Of a DNA stretch of 5,326 nt, positions 1 through 4,458 are shown piece by piece. The stretch covers positions 1-5,326 of the forward strand of contig JAFNFZ010000091.1 in NCBI GenBank assembly GCA_017885485.1, written 5' to 3'. The notes beneath the pieces are model-generated. The model did not search any database, was not told the DNA's origin, and saw only the letters and a program-made list of their open reading frames with translations. This stretch comes from Chloroflexota bacterium. Its GTDB lineage: Bacteria; Chloroflexota; Dehalococcoidia; UBA2247; RBG-13-53-26. Position 1 is the first letter of the stretch; each line of letters begins with the position of its first letter. The position numbers and the translations under genes are program-made.

Positions 1-105
1 AACTCAAAGGTTGCCTACGGTATCTTCGATGGCGGAAAACTGAAGACACACCTCTCGATAGCCACCAGCATCCATCGATCATCAGATGAATACGCATCCC
101 TGCTG
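1..105 (+). pseudogene. coaX: Inverted second copy of coaX codons 9 to ~43
   Basis: Plus-strand frame 1 starts at Asn9 of the same pantothenate kinase (N-S-K-V-A-Y-G-I-F-D-G-G-K-L-K-T). It then continues past the repeat arm with H-L-S-I-A-T-S-I-H-R-S-S-D-E-Y-A-S-L-L. The basic/hydroxyl stretch followed by D-E-Y-x-x-L-L is what CoaX proteins normally carry about 35-45 residues in, so bases 49-103 are the true continuation of the gene that starts at 175 on the other strand. Joining the two pieces restores CoaX residues 1-43. After about base 103 the plus strand runs into the reverse complement of the gene start, and homology ends. There is no start codon in view, since it would lie left of base 1. 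I interpret this as half of a fold-back join rather than an expressed gene. Confidence 0.75.
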
Positions 106-151
106 TCTTCAGTTTTCCGCCATCGAAGATACCGTAGGCAACCTTTGAGTT
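1..151. repeat. Perfect 48-bp inverted repeat with 55-nt spacer
   Basis: Bases 1-48 are the exact reverse complement of bases 104-151, and bases 49-103 between them are single copy. Pairing stops at 49/103 (C opposite C). The left arm begins at the first base of the window, so its true length may exceed 48 bp. Both arms carry the same coding information: codons 9-24 of coaX, on the plus strand at the left and on the minus strand at the right. The spacer continues the coaX reading only on the plus strand. This is therefore an inverted partial duplication of a protein-coding gene, not a terminator or transposon end. A fold-back chimera (template switching during amplification or library preparation) or an assembly hairpin at a contig end is the simplest cause. 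A real genomic inverted duplication cannot be excluded from sequence alone. Confidence 0.97.
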
Positions 152-175
152 TCCAACATCTATGGCCAGTAGCAT
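1..175 (-). CDS. coaX: Type III pantothenate kinase, N-terminus only, disrupted by fold-back
   Basis: CoaX phosphorylates pantothenate to 4'-phosphopantothenate with ATP, the first step of coenzyme A synthesis in the cytoplasm. Reading from the ATG at 175-173, the protein begins MLLAIDVGNSKVAYGIFDGG. This is the typical CoaX start: a hydrophobic strand, then the ASKHA-fold phosphate-binding motif D6-V-G-N9, then a second strand ending in G-I-F-D-G. The start is well supported: GGGAGG (188-183) lies 7 nt upstream, and the ATG directly follows the nnrED stop codon, so the two genes are co-transcribed and probably translationally coupled. Only codons 1-24 (175-104) are authentic. Beyond 104 the frame stays open to the window edge (58 codons), but it reads the antisense of the gene's own continuation and is Arg/Trp/His-rich nonsense. 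The normal family length is roughly 250-260 residues. The identification rests on a short N-terminus plus the matching plus-strand fragment. Confidence 0.8.
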   Translation of the reverse strand, partial: MLLAIDVGNSKVAYGIFDGGKLKTAGMRIHLMIDGCWWLSRGVSSVFRHRRYRRQPLS

Positions 176-1759
176 CTATTGTCCTCCCATTGGCCCTGCT
201 CCATCCACACGACCCTTCCTTAGCCTGCCGATGACGCCAGGTAACACGGGCAGGAGATCACTCGCCAGCATGCCAGCGTCACCCAGCCGTTCCCTCACGA
301 CCTCTCCCGCCTGCCCATGAATATACACCCCTGCGACAGCAGCATCGAGAAGGTTGCGCCCCTGGGCTGCCAGGCCGGCTATCGCCCCTGCAAGCACATC
401 CCCGGTGCCTGCAGTGGCCAATCCCGGATTAGCCGCAGGATTGATGCTCGCCCTGCCATCTGGGGCAGCAACTATCGTATACGCTCCCTTCAGCACTACA
501 GTCTTCTGCCATGAATGAGCTGCTTCTCTGGCTACGCTCACACGCCTGGACTCGATTTCCTCCACCGAGAGGCCAGTGAGCCTTGCCATCTCTCCAGGAT
601 GTGGGGTGAGCACCGCGTCACAAGGCAAATCCTGCCACCACTTGGGGCTCTTGGCCAGGATATTGAGGGCGTCAGCATCGAGAATCAAAGGTGGTAGATC
701 CGCCGATGATCGAAGCACTGACCTGACGAGTTCGGCCGCCGAGGGACTCTGCCCCAGGCCACACCCCAGCAGCAGTGCATCGCAGTTGATCAATGATGCC
801 CGAACAGCTTCCAGGCCATCGGCAGCTACAATACCGGGCTCTGATTCAGGCAGCGGGATATATGTCACCTCCGCAATTTTGGAGGCCAGGACATGCTGCA
901 GGCTGCGAGCAACTGCCAGAGTCACCAATCCCGCTCCGACTCTGGCCGCTGCAGCGCAAGCAAGATATGCCGCACCGATGTAGTTGGCGGAGCCACCGAC
1001 GACAAGGACTCTGCCAAAGGTCCCCTTGTTGGCATCCCACGGGCGCTCCGGCACACAGGATCTCGCCTTGTCGGCCGTAATCAACTCTGTGAGAATGTCC
1101 TCAGCCAATCCCGGCGGTATCCCGATATCAGCCACCACAATCCTGCCCACCATGGCAGCACCCGGAAAGGAAAACAGCCCAGGCTTGGGATAGGCCAGGG
1201 TGATAGTGAAATCAGCGGGCAGGCATGCCACATCAACTGCACCCGTATCGGCATCGAGTCCGGAGGGAAGATCCACAGCAAAAACACGCAGGTTTCCATC
1301 CCTCTTCTTCTCTCTGGCTTTCAGGAGCACCTCTTCCGAAGCACCCTTCAGAGGCCTGGTCTTGCCCGTCCCGAACAGGGCATCCAGGACCACTTCCGTT
1401 GATGCCAACAGGCTGTCCACGGCAGCCTGGCTGTCACTGTGGCCAGCCAGGATAGTGTGAATACCTCTCTTCTGAGCAAGTCGGTAGTTGACATCTGAAT
1501 CCTCGCGTGCCTTCACAAGGTAGAGGTGTACATCGGCTCCCCAATCATGCAGATGCCGAGCAGCAACCAGGCCGTCCCCCCCGTTGTTCCCTGGGCCTAC
1601 CAGGGTCAGTATTCGGCGTCCGGCGAGTCCGCCCAGCAGTCTCTTTACCGCCCTGGCTATAGCCAGCCCTGCGTTATCCATCAACACCTCAGAGGGCAGC
1701 CCCGCAGCGGCGGCGTGCTGCTCCAGGTCACGCATCTGCCCGCTGGTGACAACCTTCAA
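176..1759 (-). CDS. nnr: Bifunctional NAD(P)HX epimerase / ADP-dependent NAD(P)HX dehydratase
   Basis: This enzyme repairs hydrated NADH and NADPH. The N-terminal NnrE (YjeF_N) domain interconverts R- and S-NAD(P)HX, and the C-terminal NnrD domain (ribokinase-like, YjeF_C) dehydrates the S form using ADP. Numbering is from a TTG start at 1759 (527 residues). NnrE spans about 1-225, with the loop G57-N-N-G-G-D-G63, a D-A-L-F-G-T-G segment near 125-131, and D163-L-P-S-G-L-D169. NnrD spans about 235-515: N-K-G-x-x-G-R-V-L-V-V-G-G-S near 244-257, L-D-A-D-A-L-N near 360-366, H387-P-G-E390, K424-G, and the nucleotide-binding G451-T-G-D454. Length and domain order match full-length fused Nnr proteins. 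An ATG at 1774 is in frame, but it lies directly before the AGGAGG sequence, and it would add five residues not typical of the family. The gene has its own promoter upstream and is followed without a gap by coaX. Confidence 0.95.
   Translation of the reverse strand: MKVVTSGQMRDLEQHAAAAGLPSEVLMDNAGLAIARAVKRLLGGLAGRRILTLVGPGNNGGDGLVAARHLHDWGADVHLYLVKAREDSDVNYRLAQKRGIHTILAGHSDSQAAVDSLLASTEVVLDALFGTGKTRPLKGASEEVLLKAREKKRDGNLRVFAVDLPSGLDADTGAVDVACLPADFTITLAYPKPGLFSFPGAAMVGRIVVADIGIPPGLAEDILTELITADKARSCVPERPWDANKGTFGRVLVVGGSANYIGAAYLACAAAARVGAGLVTLAVARSLQHVLASKIAEVTYIPLPESEPGIVAADGLEAVRASLINCDALLLGCGLGQSPSAAELVRSVLRSSADLPPLILDADALNILAKSPKWWQDLPCDAVLTPHPGEMARLTGLSVEEIESRRVSVAREAAHSWQKTVVLKGAYTIVAAPDGRASINPAANPGLATAGTGDVLAGAIAGLAAQGRNLLDAAVAGVYIHGQAGEVVRERLGDAGMLASDLLPVLPGVIGRLRKGRVDGAGPMGGQ
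183..188 (-). promoter_or_regulatory. Ribosome binding site for coaX inside the nnrED 3' end
   Basis: On the minus strand GGGAGG sits 7 nt before the ATG at 175 and inside the last codons of nnrED. The nnrED TAG (178-176) and the coaX ATG are contiguous (TAGATG). The strong Shine-Dalgarno match together with the zero-length intergenic gap fixes the coaX start and suggests termination-reinitiation coupling. Confidence 0.8.
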
Positions 1760-1771
1760 TATGTCCCTCCT
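1757..1771 (-). promoter_or_regulatory. Ribosome binding site deciding a TTG start for nnr
   Basis: The minus strand reads AGGAGGG (1771-1765), then ACATA, then TTG (1759-1757). That is a consensus Shine-Dalgarno at ideal spacing. Starting at this TTG gives M-K-V-V-T-S-G-Q-M-R-x-L-E, the usual beginning of NnrE domains. The in-frame ATG at 1774-1772 immediately precedes this Shine-Dalgarno and has no clear one of its own. Confidence 0.75.
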
Positions 1772-1840
1772 CATATGGAACTTCGCAGTCAGGATGACGT
1801 GTGTCAGTGAGAGGATTGACTACCTGAGCACGGTTTCACA

Positions 1841-1870
1841 ATTATACCAAATGGCCCCTTCGACGGGCAA
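1841..1870 (-). promoter_or_regulatory. Predicted sigma-70-type promoter for nnr-coaX
   Basis: On the minus strand TATAAT (1846-1841) is preceded by TGG (1849-1847), giving a consensus extended -10 element (TGnTATAAT). A four-of-six -35 match, TTGCCC (1870-1865), lies 18 nt upstream. Transcription would begin near 1834, giving a leader of about 75 nt before the TTG start at 1759. I saw no riboswitch or strong hairpin in that leader. The call is from motif inspection only. Confidence 0.6.
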
Positions 1871-1888
1871 CGCACGCCATAAGGAAAC

Positions 1889-1897
1889 TGCTATAAT
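1889..1897 (+). promoter_or_regulatory. Predicted extended -10 promoter for the 1933 gene
   Basis: TGCTATAAT matches the extended -10 consensus exactly. No good -35 hexamer is present at 15-19 nt spacing, which is usual for extended -10 promoters. A start near 1904 leaves a short leader of about 29 nt containing GGAGG (1922-1926), 6 nt before the ATG at 1933. The promoter lies back-to-back with the nnr promoter, and the nnr -35 region falls between the two -10 boxes. Confidence 0.6.
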
Positions 1898-1932
1898 ATC
1901 CAGCATAACGCACGAGAGCCCGGAGGAAAGAT

Positions 1933-2520
1933 ATGGGTGAGATGAAGAGTGCCTTCGAGAAGGCCATGGAGAGAGTCGGGGGGATCGGAGAGCCTTCTAA
2001 GGAGGAGAAGCTGCAGTGGAAGTACGTCCCTGAAGGACAGAGGTTGGCAGTAGCATACTTCAAGGAGGACGCCAACCTGCTCGCTGAACTGGGTAAGTTC
2101 AAAGAAGAAGAGAGGCGCTTCGTGACCAGGGGCCTGGAAGAGGTTCTTCTACGAAACATAACCCTCCCACTGAACGAACTCGCCAAGAAGAACAACAAGA
2201 AGGCCATGGATGCCATCAAGGCAATCAAGAAGGATAAGTCCGGTCTGGAGAACGTCTACACCAAGATCAGGCGTATTTTCGAACACCATGCGCAGCAGGG
2301 TGAACAGCAGCGAAAGCAAGCCTACGAGATGCTGAAACAGGACTTCCAGCTAAGGATACAGCAGGCAATGCAGCAGCAGGGGTTGCCGCCTGGAGCCAAG
2401 ATCAACGTGGAGAGCCAGCCACAATTCCAGGAGGAATGGCACAGAGCCTTAGCCCACTTGGACGGTCAATACAACACGCTGCTGGATGAATACAAGCGAG
2501 AGATCGAAGCTATCCGCTAG
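1933..2520 (+). CDS. Uncharacterised 195-residue charged helical protein
   Basis: I do not recognise a characterised function. The start is well supported by GGAGG 6 nt before the ATG and a promoter just upstream. The protein is soluble and mostly predicted helical, with no signal peptide, membrane segment or cysteine. Residues 1-16 form a short amphipathic helix. Residues 29-48 (W-K-Y-V-P-E-G-Q through A-Y-F-K-E) look like the most ordered, family-like part. Residues 56-85 contain E-E-E-R-R-F-V-T-R-G-L-E-E-V-L-L-R-N-I-x-L-P, followed by a Lys/Asn-rich helix (83-102). Residues 105-150 are a Gln-rich helix (H-H-A-Q-Q and M-Q-Q-Q), probably coiled coil. A Pro/Gly break at 150-155 precedes a final helix at 165-195. 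From memory, similar proteins of about 200 residues are annotated as hypothetical in Chloroflexota and some other anaerobes, but I cannot confirm a family name. It is a single-gene unit, divergent from nnr and convergent with folE. Confidence 0.85.
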   Translation: MGEMKSAFEKAMERVGGIGEPSKEEKLQWKYVPEGQRLAVAYFKEDANLLAELGKFKEEERRFVTRGLEEVLLRNITLPLNELAKKNNKKAMDAIKAIKKDKSGLENVYTKIRRIFEHHAQQGEQQRKQAYEMLKQDFQLRIQQAMQQQGLPPGAKINVESQPQFQEEWHRALAHLDGQYNTLLDEYKREIEAIR

Positions 2521-2530
2521 GATGTCTCCA

Positions 2531-3094
2531 CTATCCCCCTACGAGAGAGAGGAACTCTGCTCTCGTGGCAGCCCTGTGGCGGAAGAGACCCCTGTTCGCC
2601 GAGGTGACAATGTTGCTTCCAGGTTTCTTTATGCCCCTCATGGTCATGCATAGGTGTTCCGCTCGAACGACAACTGCAACGCCATCAGGCTGTAGAGCTT
2701 CGACAATGGCTTCGGCAATCTGCGTGGTCATCCGCTCCTGCAGTTGAGGCCGGTGAGTCACGATCTCTACAACCCGGGCCAGTTTGCTGGCACCCACAAC
2801 TCGGCCATCGGCATTGGGGATATAACCCACGTGGGCCACACCATAGAAGGGGAGCAGGTGGTGTTCACATATAGAGTAGAACGGGATGTCCTTCACTACC
2901 ACCATCTCCGTGTGCCCCTCTTCGAAGCCAACAACTAGCTCCTGCTTGGGGTCTTTGTCCATGCCATTGAAGATCTCCGCATACATTTCCGCAATACGCC
3001 GCGGTGTTCCCGCCAAACCCTCACGGTTAGGGTCATCCCCAATGGCCTGAATAAGAGAGACTACTGCCTGCTCGACTTTGGCAAGATCAACCAT
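2531..3094 (-). CDS. folE: GTP cyclohydrolase I (zinc-dependent, FolE type)
   Basis: The enzyme converts GTP to 7,8-dihydroneopterin triphosphate plus formate, the entry step of tetrahydrofolate and pterin synthesis. It acts as a homodecamer in the cytoplasm. At 187 residues it is a complete bacterial FolE. Visible motifs are G-L-x-x-T-P-x-R near 26-33, S-I-C76-E-H78-H79 (zinc ligands C76 and H79, with H78 corresponding to the catalytic His112 of E. coli), S-K-L-A-R-V-V near 103-109, R-P-Q-L-Q-E-R near 115-121, and E-H147-L-C149 (catalytic His and third zinc ligand). The near-C-terminal S-x-x-x-x-G-x-F segment is present. All zinc ligands are intact, so this is the metal-dependent type IA enzyme rather than FolE2. 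GGGGAGG ends 5 nt before the ATG at 3094. It follows thrC by 78 nt on the same strand and may share its transcript. No separate promoter is obvious in the gap. Confidence 0.96.
   Translation of the reverse strand: MVDLAKVEQAVVSLIQAIGDDPNREGLAGTPRRIAEMYAEIFNGMDKDPKQELVVGFEEGHTEMVVVKDIPFYSICEHHLLPFYGVAHVGYIPNADGRVVGASKLARVVEIVTHRPQLQERMTTQIAEAIVEALQPDGVAVVVRAEHLCMTMRGIKKPGSNIVTSANRGLFRHRAATRAEFLSLVGG
2541..2566. terminator. Hairpin at the convergent 3' ends (weak terminator candidate)
   Basis: ACGAGAGAGAG (2541-2551) pairs with CTCTGCTCTCGT (2555-2566) through 11 base pairs with one bulged G (2559) and a GAA loop. It starts 21 nt after the stop of the 1933 gene and lies inside the last codons of folE. 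No T-run follows on either strand, so it is not a classical intrinsic terminator. It could only stop or stabilise transcripts in a Rho-assisted or partial way, or it may be a coincidence of the coding sequence. Confidence 0.3.
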
Positions 3095-3172
3095 GGTATC
3101 CTCCCCGGTCTCGATGGGAGTGGCCGGTCGAAACCACCGCCTTCGCCTTCTCCCTGTTGAATTAGAGACCCT

Positions 3173-4222
3173 CTAGCACCAACCGAGAGCTTTCTCCATC
3201 TGACTGAGCTCAGGAGGTAGCTCCGGAAACGGTGATGTTCCTTTCATAGCGGTATCAGGATCTTTGAGACCGCTGCCAGTCACGACACAGACCACTTTCT
3301 TGCCGGACAGGTCGAGACGGCGCGACCACTTGATAAGTCCAGCCACAGAAGCCGCCGAAGCCGGCTCACCGAAGATGCCTTCTCTCGAGGCCATGAGTCG
3401 GTAGGCAGCCAGAATCTGATCATCACTGACGCAGTCAATAGCGCCTCCTGACTCGTCGCGGGCAGCCACTGCCCCCTTCCAGCTAGCCGGATTGCCAATA
3501 CGTATCGCCGTGGCTATTGTCTCAGGGTTCGTCACTCGCTCGCCTTTGACAATGGGTGCTGCTCCCTCCGCCTCAAATCCCATCATCTTCGGAACTCGCC
3601 TGGCCTTGCCCGCCCGCTGGTACTCCACAAACCCCTTCCAGTAGGCAGTGATGTTGCCGGCATTGCCCACGGGAATGAACAGGTAGTCCGGAGCTTCTCC
3701 CAGGACATCCACAATCTCAAAGGCGGCGGTCTTCTGTCCCTCAATACGATAGGGGTTGACCGAGTTGACCAGTGTTACTGGTCGCCTCTCCACCAACTCG
3801 CGTACCATCTCCAGTGCCTGATCAAAATTGCCATTGACAGCGACTATCTTGGCCCCGTACACAATCGCCTGAGCCAGCTTGCCCAGGGCGATGTTTCCTT
3901 TGGGCACAACGATAATGGTATTGAGCCCACACCGGGCGCCATAGGCTGCTGCCGACGCACTGGTATTGCCCGTGGAGGCACAGATGATGGCAGGACTCCC
4001 CACCTCCATAGCCTTGGCCACCGCCACCACCATGCCCCGATCCTTAAACGATCCAGTGGGGTTGCATCCCTCTAGCTTGAAATACAGTTCTGAGCACCCG
4101 ATCTCCTTCTCCAGATTCTGCGACCGGACCAGGGGAGTATCGCCCTCGCCCAGCGTGATCCGAGGAGTGGAAGGTGTTACGGGGAGGAAATCACCATACC
4201 TGATCAGTACACCTGTGCCCAT
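3173..4222 (-). CDS. thrC: Threonine synthase (PLP-dependent)
   Basis: ThrC converts O-phosphohomoserine to threonine with release of phosphate, the last step of threonine synthesis. Numbered from the ATG at 4222 (349 residues), the protein has L-G-E-G-D-T-P-L near 24-31, the PLP site G-S-F-K60-D-R-G, the phosphate-contacting [13 protein letters not shown] at 82-94, P-V-G-N-A-G-N-I at 184-191 and V-T-G-S-G-L-K-D near 314-321. It resembles the short Actinobacteria/Chloroflexi-type ThrC, as in Mycobacterium, along its whole length and lacks the yeast/E. coli insertions. The start is not certain. An in-frame ATG at 4273 has the better Shine-Dalgarno (AGAGG) but adds 17 basic residues without family likeness and overlaps the upstream gene by 35 nt. 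The 4222 ATG has only weak AGG matches, but it places G-V-L-I-R-Y-x-D-F-L-P right where family members begin. It follows hom and the zinc-ribbon gene in one direction. Confidence 0.95.
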   Translation of the reverse strand: MGTGVLIRYGDFLPVTPSTPRITLGEGDTPLVRSQNLEKEIGCSELYFKLEGCNPTGSFKDRGMVVAVAKAMEVGSPAIICASTGNTSASAAAYGARCGLNTIIVVPKGNIALGKLAQAIVYGAKIVAVNGNFDQALEMVRELVERRPVTLVNSVNPYRIEGQKTAAFEIVDVLGEAPDYLFIPVGNAGNITAYWKGFVEYQRAGKARRVPKMMGFEAEGAAPIVKGERVTNPETIATAIRIGNPASWKGAVAARDESGGAIDCVSDDQILAAYRLMASREGIFGEPASAASVAGLIKWSRRLDLSGKKVVCVVTGSGLKDPDTAMKGTSPFPELPPELSQMEKALGWC

Positions 4223-4238
4223 CGTCCTGCCTGCGACC

Positions 4239-4445
4239 CTACAGGAAGGTCTCCATCTCCCGCCCTTTTTCATCTCGCCTCTTCTTCAGCAAGCCCCTCG
4301 TTCGAGAGCATTTCTCGCAGAGGCGCTGTGGCGGTTTGTTGTCTTCAGAAACATACGCATATCTCTCGGGATGCCTCACCATCCTGCCACATCCATTGCA
4401 CTGTATCTCACCACTGACAACGAGGCCAGAAATCCATGACGTCAT
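4239..4445 (-). CDS. Small zinc-ribbon protein between hom and thrC
   Basis: This 68-residue protein has two Cys pairs, C16-x-x-C19 and C43-x-x-C46, separated by 23 residues. They form a plausible four-cysteine zinc ribbon. A very basic tail follows ([10 protein letters not shown] near 48-57). There is no signal peptide or membrane segment. The gene is credible despite its size: it starts 11 nt after the hom stop, its Shine-Dalgarno AGGTGG overlaps that stop, and it ends 16 nt before the preferred thrC start, a tight operon fit. The function is unknown. Zinc binding with a basic tail would suit nucleic-acid or protein contact, and position suggests co-expression with threonine synthesis. Some threonine synthases carry an N-terminal zinc ribbon of similar look, so a detached accessory domain is conceivable but speculative. 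Confidence 0.7.
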   Translation of the reverse strand: MTSWISGLVVSGEIQCNGCGRMVRHPERYAYVSEDNKPPQRLCEKCSRTRGLLKKRRDEKGREMETFL

Positions 4446-4452
4446 TTGATCA

Positions 4453-4458
4453 CCACCT
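4453..4458 (-). promoter_or_regulatory. Ribosome binding site overlapping the hom stop
   Basis: AGGTGG on the minus strand (4458-4453) shares its first two bases with the hom TAG (4459-4457) and lies 7 nt before the ATG at 4445. The overlap supports the small zinc-ribbon gene as real and co-translated with hom. Confidence 0.65.

Noticed and set aside
1..151. Reading the long inverted repeat as a terminator, transposon end, integration site or regulatory RNA hairpin
   Set aside because: Both arms and the spacer encode contiguous CoaX residues, which explains the sequence completely. There is no transposase, target duplication or T-run.
893..1402. Long plus-strand open frame (169 codons) opposite nnr, with several other plus-strand frames at 317-1080
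   Set aside because: They lie entirely antisense to a conserved enzyme, have Arg/Ser/Pro/His-rich compositions with no motifs, and lack ribosome binding sites. They are by-products of nnr codon use.
1584..1940. Plus-strand 118-codon frame crossing the nnr start and the divergent promoter region
   Set aside because: It is antisense to nnr for half its length, runs through both predicted promoters and has no family likeness.
1842..2228. Minus-strand 128-codon frame with an apparently hydrophobic Ser/Leu/Phe-rich sequence
   Set aside because: It is the antisense of the Lys/Glu-rich 195-residue gene, so hydrophobic residues arise from complementing AAG/GAG codons. It is not a membrane protein.
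3095..3172. Possible promoter for folE in the thrC-folE gap
   Set aside because: Only a TCTAAT-like -10 is visible, without TG extension or a -35 at proper spacing. Read-through from thrC is as likely.
3966..4439. Plus-strand 157-codon frame over thrC and the zinc-ribbon gene
   Set aside because: It is antisense to two better supported genes, with no motif or ribosome binding site.
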